Source of the DNA: Congeria kusceri
Taxonomy: Eukaryota; Mollusca; Bivalvia; Myida; Dreissenidae
Assembly (NCBI GenBank): GCA_027627225.1
Contig: CM051026.1
Span: 879,501 to 943,500 of the forward strand
Length of the DNA: 64,000 nucleotides
Direction of reading: 5' to 3'
This document shows positions 36,172 through 47,883 of the stretch, piece after piece. Below the pieces are notes generated by a model. The model saw only the letters and a list, made by a program, of their open reading frames with translations, was not told where the DNA came from and did no database searches. Each line of letters begins with the position of its first letter. The stretch's first letter is position 1. The translations under genes were made by a program, and so were the position numbers.

Positions 36172-36972
36172 GCTCAATAGTTGCTATACATTATTCGCAT
36201 AATAATGATAATGATACTTCTAGTCAAAAGATTAATTCATACAATCCAAGCTACAACCATTGGTTTCCAATGAAACTACATAACTTACTTCTTGCATTAT
36301 GACCTTAAAGCAAATGACTCCGAAAAGTAACTTGTGTTCAAATATAAATGTTCTTAAAATAAATGTTGCAGTTAAATATAAATGGGTTAAAGGTATATTT
36401 TTTATATAAAATCCTGTGTAACTTATTATTACGATGCTGCTTGTAAATAGAAGAATGAAACAACGAGGGAAATTGATGTATTCCAACGTTTTTATTGCTT
36501 TTGAAATGAAATGTGCCCATTACAAATCAGATTTGGAATTTTCACACTATGAAATATTGCTAATTGAAAAAATAATAATGGAAATTTAATTGATTGATAA
36601 ATTTAACGTGTGAAATCAATGAGAAGTTGAACACAGTATTTAAATTGACAAAAACATACAAGTCATGTGATTATTTACAACTTAAATTCACATCTCCTAT
36701 GTTTTTAGAATATTGTCACTGCAGGTTTATTTCAACATTTCACTTGGGAGAAATATACCATCGATTGTTTGATGGGGAATCATTATGGCTCCTTTTACAG
36801 GTCCCTGTGAAAGACTGAATATCACTTGTAATTCTTGTAATTCTTTCTTAAATAGTTCTGAAAATATTAGATCAGAATGCCAATGTCCACTTTTTAATAC
36901 TTTAAGAGTCCCTTACAAACAATGTTCAGCTGAACAAAGATGACATATAATAGTGGTCATTTTTCAAAGGTG
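36172..36972. other. Unassigned AT-rich DNA
   Basis: No gene or repeat was recognised before the 51-bp minisatellite. Short frames at 36232-36486 and 36594-36818 lack domains. Confidence 0.5.
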
Positions 36973-37380
36973 ATGGCACTGTCCTGAGCATGCAGTTGAC
37001 TGACCAGTCCATCAATTAGCTATATGGCACTGTCCTGAGCATGCAGTTGACTGACCAGTCCATCAATTAGCTATATGGCACTGTCCTGAGCATGCAGTTG
37101 ACTGACCAGTCCATCAATTAGCTATATGGCACTGTCCTGAGCATGCAGTTGACTGACCAGTCCATCCATTAGCTATATGAGACTGTCCTGAGCATGCAGT
37201 TGACTGACCAGTCCATCAATTAGCTATATGGCACTGTCCTGAGCATGCAGTTGACTGACCAGTCCATCCATTAGCTATATGGCACTGTCCTGAGCATGCA
37301 GTTGACTGACCAGTCCATCAATTAGCTATATGGCACTGTCCTGAGCATGCAGTTGACTGACCAGTCCATCAATTAGCTAT
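36973..37380 (+). repeat. Minisatellite, 51-bp unit, 8 copies
   Basis: Units begin ATGGCACTGTCCTGAGCATG, continue CAGTTGACTGACCAGTCCAT and end with CAATTAGCTAT. They start at 36973, 37024, 37075, 37126, 37177, 37228, 37279 and 37330. Variants are rare (CCATTAG for CAATTAG in two units, ATGAGACTG once), pointing to recent expansion or homogenisation. Confidence 0.97.
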
Positions 37381-37770
37381 GCAGTCATCAATGTTATGAA
37401 GTTGTAATAAAGCTGGTAAATTTTTCAGATTTTCAGGATCTTGCCATCCATTTTATTCCATCGGATCTGTGTAATGTAACATAAATAGTTTTTAATAAAC
37501 CTAATATAAATCAACATTAATAAAGATTTTTTTTTTTTTTAATTTGTACATTTCCAAGTACAATATGTTGCACAAATTGTGCAATTAATAAACCTACATT
37601 TACATATAACATTAACAACTACAAGAAAACATGTACCTTCCACAGTCCAAAATGCCAGTCATGGGAGAATTTGGAATGGTCTGCCTCTATCATGTTGTAG
37701 GTCAGTTGCTAATGTTTCATAACTCTCCACATACCTAAAACAGTATTCAAGGTAATAATGAATCATGTTA
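37381..37770. other. Unassigned spacer
   Basis: No gene was seen; a T-rich homopolymer lies near 37530-37541. Confidence 0.4.
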
Positions 37771-38535
37771 AATGAAACTAAATACATAGATACCTGATAT
37801 CGAGACCTCGATTGGAATTGGATATGGGGTCGGTGGGGTCAAGGTCACTGTTACATAAAAATAGAAAAACGGTTTCTGCTCAATAACTTGAGAACGCATT
37901 GAGATATTTCAATGAAGCTTTATACATACATATATCGAGACTTTGCTTGGGATTGCATATGGGGTGGGTGGTATCAAGGTCAAGGTCACTGTTACTAAAA
38001 ATAGAAAAAACGTTTTCCTCTCAATAACTTGAGAACGCATTGAGATATTTTATTGAAACTTAATACATAGATACCTTATATCAAGACCTAACATAGAATT
38101 GCATATGGGGTGAGTGGGATTACGGTCAAGGTCACTGTTATTAAAAATAGAAAAACGGTTTCTTCTCAATAACTTGAGAATCAATTGAGATATTTTAATG
38201 AAACTTGATACATAGATACATTATATCAAGACCTGTCTTGGGATTGCATATAAGATGGATGGGGTAACTATCAAGGTCACCGTTTCTAAAAATAAAAAAT
38301 GGTTTCTGCTCAAAAGCTTGAGAACACATTGAGATATTTTAATGAAACTTCATACATTGATATCTCATATCGAGACCTCGCTTGGGATTGCATATGCGGT
38401 GGGTTGGGTCAAGACCACCATTACTAAAACAGACAAACTGTTAATGCTCTATAGCTTGAGAAGACATTGAGATTTTTAATGAAACGTAATAAATAGATAC
38501 CTTATATCAAGACCTAGCTTGGGATTGCAATTTGC
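37771..38535 (-). repeat. Tandem core array (~145 bp), TATCGAGACCTCGC family
   Basis: About five units carry TACATAGATACCTTATATCG-like strings near 37785, 37925, 38065, 38210 and 38355, with GGGATTGCATATGGGGTGGG, GTCAAGGTCACTGTTACTAA and CTCAATAACTTGAGAACGCA. Third array of this family in the window. Units are better preserved than in 20560-21270. Confidence 0.9.
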
Positions 38536-39595
38536 CGACATGCTTAAATAATGCCGAGATGCTTTTAATTTTCAAAGCGACAACCCTTAATCCCTTTATC
38601 TATTACACCGATTGTTAACCACAGGGTCATAAATGAACACCGTATTGATCGATAAGGTCTCAATTCCAACAGTGTGATTAACGAGTTACTGAACTGTGAA
38701 GTCCCGCCCACAATGATCTCATTAGCCAACCAAATATGGTGATTTTTAGAGCGGAGTTTATACCTTACTAACATCTAAAATAGTGTTTTACAACAAATAC
38801 TCGCGTTGCTGGGAAAAGTGAACAGCCCTTTAAAAACATTTGATTATTATATTTAACGTTGTATTTCATCCTGGTAATTTTTTCATCCATTTCACAAATT
38901 GACAATCAAAAATTAGCAAACGAATAATGTATTAAAGAACCCATTTTAAAACACATTTTAACATCGTCAAACTTAATTTTGTTCACATAAACTCTGTAAT
39001 TAAGCACGTGGCCAGTTCACGCACATTTTTTCATGAGGCATCCGTGACCTTGTGCATGGCAACATAATTTTCGCGCGCTTTTGTAGAAAAACACCCGTTT
39101 TACCAGAGATCTATAAACAATAGATCTTTGTTTTTACATGGAGATACAGGACCGTAATTTATGTTGATTAGGAACCGCAGTCAGATTCCAGTAATTTTCG
39201 GCTTTTAATATCCGCATGTAGTATAACTGATATTAACGATTGATTTCTTTCGCATTAGAAAACAATTAATGAGGTAAAAATAAAAGTTTTTGAAAAAAAA
39301 AAAAGTAGCAGCTATAACAGAACTTTAACGCGGAAAAACGGCTAGGCATTTCAACAAAACCATGTATGATTGAAAATTAATTCCATAGAAAATGCAGCCT
39401 AATATTTTGATGTACACTGCCTCCAAAGGAGTTAGTCAACACGTTTTTATTCAATGTAAAAAACGCGGTTATTGCAATTTGAGTAGGATAAATATTTTTA
39501 TTAGTTTCAATTTTTAGAAAAGTAAGAATTTCCAAATTAAAGGTAATGCAAAGAGAGGTTCAGGTCAAACAAAAAGCTAGATAAAGGGCAGTAGT
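38536..39595. other. Unassigned DNA
   Basis: No gene, RNA or repeat was recognised. The 69-codon reverse frame at 38565-38774 has no domain. Confidence 0.5.
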
Positions 39596-39850
39596 TAAAG
39601 CGATACTGCCGATTTGATCGCCGCCTGGATTGCGAACGTCGCAACCGTTTTCATAAAGGTGGGGTCGCGCAATGCGACCGATTTTGGGGAGGTGGGTTTC
39701 AGCATTTCAGCCAAATTTGGGGGAGCTGGGGTCGTGCGATGCGGCCGATTTCGAGGAGGTGGTGCCAAACTGAGCGGCCGATTTTGCAGGGGTGTGTGTC
39801 ACGGATGCCGACATGCCTTCAGGAAATCCTGCAGGAAACCCTGATATGGG
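39596..39850 (+). repeat. GC-rich GCGGCCGATTT repeat, forward copy
   Basis: Degenerate ~45-55 bp units carry GCGACCGATTTTGGGGAGGT, GTGCGATGCGGCCGATTTCG and GAGCGGCCGATTTTGCAGGG. They end with GACATGCCTTCAGGAAATCC and TGCAGGAAACCCTG. The same family lies in reverse at 53040-53500. Its GC content contrasts strongly with its AT-rich surroundings. The open frame at 39614-39844 is G/C-repeat driven and not supported as a protein. Confidence 0.75.
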
Positions 39851-40031
39851 GTTAATGGGGTCAATGTCGAGTTCACCATTACAAACAAAATTATTAATGT
39901 GCTGACTTCAATCTAATTCGTTCGAAAATGCGGTTTTGGTGGAATTTCCATATTTCTTGACTTAGAAAAAAAATGCCAGTAACTCTGACAAGCACAAGAA
40001 AAGTCTAATGCGCTGTCCTCCAACAGCTCTT
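39851..40031. other. Spacer
   Basis: No recognisable feature; it contains a GGGGTTAATGGGGTCAATGT string reminiscent of the core arrays. Confidence 0.3.
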
Positions 40032-41290
40032 GTTTTATCATAAGGAGACATGTGGTTGTGGAATACAATGTCACACAATCAACTTTGGCGATACAAGCCA
40101 CCATGACACCAAAGTAATGTAACATTCCGTATGTCTTTTTGGTATATAAATCTTATTGTTGGGTGTAACAAACACAAGACATGCTTTGAACTAATGCTGA
40201 ACACTTGTAGACAGGAAATGTTTTGCTTCAACATGAGACCCTGTCCTTTAAGACTTAAAATTGTTGGGTTATTTAGTGACGTGTAGCATAACCCAGGGTG
40301 ACAGTTTAAGAAAAAAGATAAGGTTCAAGGTCCAATATGCTACTGTTGCCTACCTCTAATTTGAACACTGTTAATTTAATTAAACGCTATTTCGAACTTG
40401 TTTTTGGTCCCGATTTTTTTCCTTCTTTATTTCACTAAAATATCAATCATTTATTCGAATTTGTCTGTTTCTAAATCATCTCTATTTCGAACTAAAATTC
40501 CGGTCCCAACTATGTTTGTCACACCTAATTGTCAGTGTTTATTTCGAAGTTGCACCTAAACTCGAGCTGTCTATGAAAGGTTTGATGACTCGGCAGTCGT
40601 TGCTCGGTTATGTTTTCGCATCTTCCATTGTTCTCGGGGTTTACCCAGTTATGGGTAAATAACGACCTTGGATATACGTGATATTTGACAGTTGAGTATA
40701 CATTAAAAGCAGTATTGTACATTTCAAAGTGCTCATCCTTAACATGCTCAGTCTTATATCACATTGTTCTTTGATCTTTTATAATAAGTAGAATATATAA
40801 ATAAAAACAACCTAATAAATGCAATCTGTGGTAATTGATTTTTACAATCTTTATGATATTATTTACGATCCATTGTTATACATGTATACCTCATGTATAC
40901 ACATGGTGTAATTTAACCAGGTGTGCAAGAAAACAGCACTGTTTCGAACTTTCCTATAACAAACTTTTTCCGTCTGTCCCAACGACTTCGAAATAGTGAT
41001 GTTCAACTGTATAAAACTATAAAAACATATCATACAAATGTTAGAAGTGTTATCAAATAGCTTACGTTTTAGGGCGTTTAAAATTAACACAGATAAAACA
41101 ATATGTAGCTTATAAAAACAACTGTATCGAATGCACAAATATATACTTGCTATTTAAGAGAATCGCACATACATACAAGAAGACTGTCTTGTAAGTAATT
41201 TTTGAGGTGGGTGGTGGTAATTTTTTGTGCGCAGTGGTTGGTTGGTGTTTTGGTATATTGGGACCAGGTCAATAATGATTTACATAGATA
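40032..41290. repeat. 1.3-kb paralogous block, copy 2
   Basis: Partner of 19128-20510: CATAAGGAGACATG, GATACAAGCCACC, ACACCAAAGTAATGTAA, GGTATATAAATCTTATTGTT and AATTGTTGGGTTAT are shared. After an intervening insertion come ACAGATAAAACAATAT, CAAATATATAC and AAGAAGACTGTCT. Where copy 1 has eleven 44-bp units, this copy has only GTAATTTTTGAGGTGGGTGG near 41197, apparently the unexpanded state. Confidence 0.8.
40365..41012. mobile_element. Pogo/Tigger-like remnant with TTCGAA-rich ends
   Basis: Right end, read in reverse: CAGTTGAACATCACTATTTC followed by GAAGTCGTTGGGAC. Left end: ACGCTATTTCGAACTTGTTT followed by TTGGTCCC. CAGTTGAAC..C..TATTTCGAA is a common shape for invertebrate pogo-type termini. 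TTCGAA-like words recur at both ends. The block is absent from the paralogue near 19400-19800, consistent with an insertion. No transposase frame. Confidence 0.5.
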
Positions 41291-42157
41291 GCAACACTGA
41301 AAATAGGTGGTTTAATCAGTTTAAAAGTTAAATAGCTAGTGACCATTTCTATAAGAGCAAAAATTGCATTAAAAAGTATAAATAAGTGTTCAAAATATTC
41401 AACAAATAATGAGATCTTGATTGGCGAAGACAATTAAATACAAATTACTGTCAAACATAGTAAAGTTTTACGACCAGTAGGGTTTAAAACAACATTTACT
41501 ACAAGTGAAAAGATTAATAACAGGGTCCATTATTAATACTTAACAATAATAATTAATGTAAATAGAGCAAAAAAGCATTTATAATAAATGGTTTTAAAAT
41601 AAGGAATCCTTGATCTATTAGATTGGTCAAGGGAGGGGTCTGCTAACAACAGAAAATGTACATTATTAAATAATAATACAATTTAAGTTATGTTGCTATC
41701 GTCCTGTGTGTTCAGCATGACTCATGTACAGGTATACAGAGGGGAAAGATGAAAGTCAAAGAGATAGGGGGAATCCTGCAGCTGAACCCCGACTGACTGT
41801 GCTCAATAAAAATGGCAATAGATTTTGTATAAAGTAATGTAACGAATGTTTGCCATATAACTCGGGCTAGTAGGTTTAAATCTGCACAATTAATCAGTAT
41901 GATTGAAATTGTACTGAATGTAATTAGTTTAAAAACGATACAAGAAATATCAAATTAATATTGCCTTATAAGTTATATCAAGTAGGTTTAAATCTACCCA
42001 ATTTAAACAGCTGTATCTTAATCTAGCTGCTATTATACAAAGTTGTACAGTGTACACACTGTCTGGGCGTTAACCCTCTGAATGCTACAATGGGAAGAAG
42101 TTGTTTAGGTCAGTGTTCTAGATAAGGTACAGTCTGTGTGGGAGGAGTAGTCTACCT
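41291..42157. other. Unassigned DNA with small dispersed duplicates
   Basis: TAGGTTTAAATCTGCACAAT (near 41869) and TAGGTTTAAATCTACCCAAT (near 41983) are similar 20-mers. No gene was recognised. Confidence 0.4.
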
Positions 42158-43293
42158 CATACCCCTGTCACACTATACCATGTTCTTACTGCGTTGGCAC
42201 GGCATTGTTTGATTTTTCAGAGTGCTGTGAGATCGCAAGAAAAATCTGATATTTTTTGTGAAGATGGAGATGTCACTGCGTTCTTCAGTGTAAAAACATT
42301 GTTTGAACTCTCACGAGGCTTCCACTGCGTGCACTGCGTTTTCACGGCGCTCACACTGTGTCACCGTGTGTTGAAGACGTTCTTTGCACTACCTATAAAA
42401 CGAAGTTTATACACACATCCTCATCAGTTTTACTGTAACATTTGTGTCAACATTATAAATATAGCTTGAACACAGAGACATTGCTTGTCAATTTATAATA
42501 ATCAAAATGCGGCGTTAAAATTTCTAATTTTTATTGCCTCGTAAAAAATCAGATTAAAAAAAATATATTGCCATTGTGTAGTTATAATCAGCCATGGTTG
42601 AACCCAAAGCCTTCTACGCCTTTGGGCACTCCTCCATTGCCGTCCCAAAATGATATACACAGTGTCTGCATCATCGTGGATCTGCGGGTCTTGCATGTAG
42701 GCAAGCAGTAGCCCGGCTTGCTGGCGTACATCAGCCATGATGAAACGAATGTTTATTTGCTTATCTTATTCATTAATACTATTTTGTTTGTTTTTGTCTT
42801 GCAAACGCCGATGGATGCTGTAGAAGCGCCTTGGGAGCGCAATGACCACTGAGACAGTTCCGTACAGTCATTGTGAGAGCGCAGTAAAAAAAATAGCACT
42901 CAATATAAGCGCCGAAGACGCGCCGTAGAAGCGCGGTAGAGCGGCAGTGACATCTCAGAGAACTCCGTGAAAGCGCCACCCACAACCACAGCGTTCGCAT
43001 TAAGACCTCTGTGCTTGCCCGCGTATCTCCTGTGGTGTTATAGGAGACCTTACGGTGACCCCACTGCGCTCTTATCAGAACGCAGAGCGACAACATTTGT
43101 TTTGTGTATGCTCAAAGTGCGCACCGTTGCTAGGCATTCTATGCAATCCCAACGTATCTACTGGCATTGCCACTTCATTGCTGAGGCAATGCTTGCGATC
43201 GTACTGTGCGCACCTCGGCATTCTACGTTTTTCTTTTTTATTTTAAAATTGTATAATGTTCATAGCACAGTGTAGTGTATTGACTGGGTATGC
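42158..43293. mobile_element. TIR element of the CCCTGTCACAC type, ~1.1 kb, imperfect ends
   Basis: The left end is CATACCCCTGTCACACTATA; the right end read in reverse is CATACCCAGTCAATACACTA, similar with gaps. The interior is CpG-rich and built of short variants of CACTGCG, AAGCGC and GCGCTC. This recalls the motif-studded interior of the 21284-21936 element. The reverse frame at 42779-43096 and forward frame at 42967-43275 are shadows of this biased sequence. Confidence 0.5.
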
Positions 43294-43499
43294 TCATGCC
43301 TCCTCCTATCTTAATTGTGTTGATTATTCGTCCATTTACTCTACTCTTGCTTTGATGCACATACTTTGTTGAAAATGACTGTATTTCATGGTTAACTTTT
43401 CAAGAGCGTAATCAGCGCAAGGTAAAATAAAATTAAAGTCTTCTAAGTATAACTACATATTAAGAAGTTGCAAAGCATATCATGTCAAATCTCTTGCGA

Positions 43500-43790
43500 C
43501 TGACTTTGCGGTTTTAAATTGAACTGTAGAGCAATTGCTAACTCGCAAAAGCACAGCAACAAATCTATTAACATATTGTTCTTTAATGTTTCTTTGGCAC
43601 GAAGTTACAGTGCTACTTTGACCCTTTCTGTTGAAAACAATGCGATTAATTTGAGCAGAAAAAATATGCCTTTAAAACGTTCTATGGTTCAACTAACAAT
43701 TATGAAGTTTGAAACCAATCAGTAGATATCAGCAGATACTATAAGGTTTTAATTGCTTGACGAATACCCTCCCCAGTGAATTCTTTTGTG
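43500..43790. repeat. Low-copy unit, copy 3 of 5
   Basis: CAATTGCTAACTC, ATTAACATATTGTTCTTTAA, GTGCTACTTTGACCCTTTCT, GTTGAAAACAATGCG and ACGTTCTATGGTTCAAC parallel 28430-28690 and 57530-57800. It is followed by CCCTCCCCAGTGAATTCTTT, as in 61410. Confidence 0.65.
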
Positions 43791-43929
43791 TAAAATGTCA
43801 TGATAAAATAACCACAAGCTTTGTCATACAAAATCATCCATTAAGTACTTTTCTTAAGTCAAAATATTGTCAATAGGATATTTAAAAAGAATGATCAAGG
43901 GTTATACCCATCCAAATTGGCATTGTAAA

Positions 43930-44135
43930 CTACTGATCAACATAATATACCATTTTGATAACTGTTTTGAATAACTCTTTGTGGGATTTGCTTATCAGAT
44001 ATTACAATTTGTTTGTGACTCGTTCAGGTGCCCATTCTCATGATACTGTGCTTTTGAAATGCTTTCAATGCACATTGTACTTCAGAGACATTCAAGACCT
44101 AAACATTAAATCCACAATCAATAAATGTCTTGATC
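43930..44135. repeat. Low-copy block paired with 33260-33485
   Basis: See partner; AACTGTTTTGAATAACTCTT, GAAATGCTTTCAATG and GAGACATTCAAGACC are the clearest shared strings. Confidence 0.6.
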
Positions 44136-44422
44136 AAAATAGTTGTAATTGTTGCAATATAAGAACTAATTCAGTTTGAATTCCAAAATGACTTGCAAAT
44201 TTCACTATTGTAGGATAAATCTTAATTATAAGATCCACTGGAGATGAACAATCAAATAATACTAATAAAATAATGTATTTTATAATAAAATAAGATTCTT
44301 TTAAAACAATGTAGCCTCAGGGTACCAATTCTCGGACTGTACCAATTCTCGAACGATTTTTATTATTAATCAAACTTATTCACATGTGAATCATTGAAAC
44401 TAAAATATTGTTGTTTTAAGTA

Positions 44423-44577
44423 AGTCTAATATACACATGTTGTATCGGCATACTTCCAACGTTACAGCCTCTTAGTCTAATATACACATGTTGTATCGGC
44501 AAACTTCCAACTTCACAACCTCTTAGTCTAATATACACACGTTGGATCGGCAAACTTCCAACTTCACAGCCTCTTTT
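44423..44577 (+). repeat. 51-bp tandem repeat, 3 copies
   Basis: AGTCTAATATACACATGTTG, TATCGGCAAACTTCCAAC and a TCACAGCCTCTT-like end recur at 44423, 44474 and 44525. It lies in the left arm of the TIR element. The reverse 67-codon frame over it is a repeat by-product. Confidence 0.93.
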
Positions 44578-44768
44578 TCGGTAGCACATCTGCAGACGAA
44601 GTTTTATTAAACTACACAAAGTTTAAGTATGTGACCGGGAAATGTCGTGTTTCCTTTAGTAAAATCATTCTTTGTCACAAAAGTAGTATTGGTTTTAAGA
44701 TTTTAACGCTTGAAACAAAACTGTCATTGAACATGTAGGCCTTTTACTTCATTTACAACTGTCAGAAT

Positions 44769-46445
44769 GACGTATTTATCGCAGTAATGCTATATATTAG
44801 GTTACATGACGTATTTATCTCAGTAATGCTATATATTAGGTTACATGACGTATTTATCTCAGTAATGCTATATATTAGGTTACACGACGTATTTATCGCA
44901 GTAATGCTATATATTAGGTTACATGACGTATTTATCTCAGTAATGCTATATATTAGGTTACATGACGTATTTATCTCAGTAATGCTATATATTAGGTTAC
45001 GTGACGTATTTATCGCAGTAATGCTATATATTAGGTTACACGACGTATTTATCTCAGTAATGCTATATATTAGGTTACACGACGTATTTATCGCAGTAAT
45101 GCTATATATTAGGTTACACGACGTATTTATCGCAGTAATGCTATATATTAGGTTACACGACGTATTTATCTCAGTAATGCTATATATTAGGTTACATGAC
45201 GTATTTATCGCAGTAATGCTATATATTAGGTTACATGACGTATTTATCTCAGTAATGCTATATATTAGGTTACACGACGTATTTATCGCAGTAATGCTAT
45301 ATATTAGGTTACACGACGTATTTATCTCAGTAATGCTATATATTAGGTTACACGACGTATTTATCGCAGTAATGCTATATATTAGGTTACATGACGTATT
45401 TATCTCAGTAATGCTATATATTAGGTTACACGACGTATTTATCGCAGTAATGCTATATATTAGGTTACGTGACGTATTTATCTCAGTAATGCTATATATT
45501 AGGTTACACGACGTATTTATCGCAGTAATGCTATATATTAGGTTACACGACGTATTTATCTCAGTAATGCTATATATTAGGTTACACGACGTATTTATCT
45601 CAGTAATGCTATATATTAGGTTACACGACGTATTTATCGCAGTAATGCTATATATTAGGTTACACGACGTATTTATCGCAGTAATGCTATATATTAGGTT
45701 ACACGACGTATTTATCGCAGTAATGCTATATATTAGGTTACACGACGTATTTATCCCAGTAATGCTATATATTTGGTTACACGACGTATTTATCGCAGTA
45801 ATGCTATATATTAGGTTACACGACGTATTTATCCCAGTAATGCTATATATTAGGTTACACGACGTATTTATCGCAGTAATGCTATATATTAGGTTACACG
45901 ACGTATTTATCGCAGTAATGCTATATATTAGGTTACACGACGTATTTATCGCAGTAATGCTATATATTAGGTTACACGACGTATTTATCGCAGTAATGCT
46001 ATATATTAGGTTACACGACGTATTTATCTCAGTAATGCTATATATTAGGTTACACGACGTATTTATCTCAGTAATGCTATATATTAGGTTACACGACGTA
46101 TTTATCGCAGTAATGCTATATATTAGGTTACACGACGTATTTATCGCAGTAATGCTATATATTAGGTTACACGACGTATTTATCCCAGTAATGCTATATA
46201 TTTGGTTACACGACGTATTTATCGCAGTAATGCTATATATTAGGTTACACGACGTATTTATCCCAGTAATGCTATATATTAGGTTACACGACGTATTTAT
46301 CGCAGTAATGCTATATATTAGGTTACACGACGTATTTATCGCAGTAATGCTATATATTAGGTTACACGACGTATTTATCGCAGTAATGCTATATATTAGG
46401 TTACACGACGTATTTATCGCAGTAATGCTATATATTAGGTTACAC
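44769..46445 (+). repeat. 39-bp satellite-like array, 43 copies, with 11-unit higher-order period
   Basis: Each unit is GACGTATTTATCGCAGTAAT plus GCTATATATTAGGTTACAC. Because 39 is three times 13 and no stop arises, both strands stay open: a 13-residue repeat (core LYIRLHDVFIAV) forward at 44787-46514 and another (core NLIYSITAINTS) reverse at 44762-46447. Variation sits at one base (TATC[G/T/C]CAG), which changes the residue on both strands, and at a CpG-like site. The TATCCCAG variant with ATATATTTGG recurs exactly 429 bp (11 units) apart. I do not annotate either frame as a gene: low complexity, no start context, no domain. Confidence 0.95.
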
Positions 46446-47022
46446 ACAACTAAGTCATTTTTATTTCATTTTGGTTACATACAATTACCAGTATTTGTAT
46501 TGGTCATTGAATAATGAAAGTATTCCCTAGACAAACACAATGTGCTTGAGTCTCTTTTATTCATTGTTGATCTACACAAGGTATTAGGATACAAACTGTC
46601 AATATGTGATCAGTATGATGTCACGTAGAGTGATATATTTATATTTATTTGTTCTATGAAATGTTCAGCATTATTTGTTGCTTATGTAAACAAATTCATC
46701 AATAGTAATACTTCACTTCATTTACGATGTAAATACATTGATTTTACCTGTTACGTGTGTGTTGGAACTTTTTGTTGACCCAAATGAATGAACGTTTGAC
46801 AATTGGTTTCAAACCAGTTCCGAAATGTAAACGTAGGTGACTTGATTTGACAAACGGTAAGGTGATGTTATCATCTGATATTTTCACGAATTTTTGTAGT
46901 TTTAGAAAGAGTGATGTTTTGTCTGATATGCTAATGTAAATATTTTCCAAGAGCTTGTAACAATTTTATATATTTAACCAAACTTAAAAAATCGATCGAG
47001 ATTTGGTACCCTGAGGCTACAT

Positions 47023-47883
47023 ATACTGAATCATGGTATCATTGCATGACCTGTAAAAAAGTAGGTGCTATTTATCTGTATCTATAATGAGGGGAGGGGG
47101 CCTTTAGCAGTATTGAGATGGAAAATGTATTTGAAATACCAGTATTGAGTTTAAAATTGTTATTTTGGGTAATACCGCCATACTTTAGACAGTCTATTAA
47201 GTACAGTAATATTCTGGAAAAACTGATTATGGTCTGACAGTTGTCAAGAAAAAGCAGTACACAACTAAATTCTCGCTTTGGCACAGGACTGTCATGGTAT
47301 ATAGTGTTGTTTTTTTTTAAAGAGAAAACTTTATGTGTCATTGTCACTGCAGCATAATACCTTGTTGCTGATTCTGTAACACAAAGATTTGTACAAAGCC
47401 TTTGAAAACCATAATTTAAAAAACACAATAACAACGGATCATTTGGAAAGAGAGCTCGTTTATGTAGTGAAAATAGTTGTGTATTTTGTAATTCTAGGTG
47501 TCACTTGAGCACTTGTAGTGCACTCCTATGTTATTATAATCACAATATGTCTGTGTTGGGAATACCTTCTGATAACTCAGCAGATTGTGAATGATTTAAG
47601 TGTGAATTTGGTTTAAGTTGTTATTCAAAAGTTTTCTAACTTCAAAACTACATAAGGTATTCACTTGAAATTTCGAACTAACGTATTTCATTAACTCTAG
47701 TATCAGGGGCAACATTACCCATAACTCTGTTTTGTATATTGACAGAATTAGCCCACTTTGTGGTTTAAGTTTTTGTTCTAAAAATTTATAAACTATACAA
47801 AGCTTCACTTAAAAGTTTGGTATTTTAACAAATGTATGCCCCTTTCACTATCCAAAATATGTACCAACTGAAATACTTTGAAT
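47023..47883. other. Unassigned DNA, faint tandem similarity
   Basis: Strings such as GGTTTAAGTT.TTATTCAAAA (near 47610) and GGTTTAAGTTTTTGTTCTAA (near 47762), with ACTTGAAATTTCGAACT and CACTTAAAAGTTTGG after them, suggest a two-unit, ~150-bp core repeat. No gene was recognised; the 120-codon reverse frame at 47072-47434 has no domain. Confidence 0.4.

Larger units (their letters stand above)
44309..47022. mobile_element. 2.7-kb TIR element carrying a 39-bp satellite
   Basis: ATGTAGCCTCAGGGTACCAA (from 44309) plus TTCTCG faces its reverse complement at 46986-47022, which reads ATGTAGCCTCAGGGTACCAA plus ATCTCGATCGATTTTT. In the left arm a GTACCAATTCTCG string is duplicated in tandem before AACGATTTTT. 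Inside lie three 51-bp repeats and a 43-copy 39-bp array. Flanking bases show no clear target duplication, so the superfamily is open. No transposase was recognised. Confidence 0.7.

Noticed and set aside
44769..46445. CRISPR-like array
   Set aside because: The 39-bp units are head-to-tail with no unique spacers, and the sequence is clearly eukaryotic in repeat content.
44762..46447. 561-codon reverse frame as a gene
   Set aside because: It is a 39-bp tandem repeat with the opposite strand equally open; variation is non-synonymous on both strands and there is no domain.
44787..46514. 575-codon forward frame as a gene
   Set aside because: Same 39-bp repeat; only the last ~20 residues are non-repetitive and are not recognisable.
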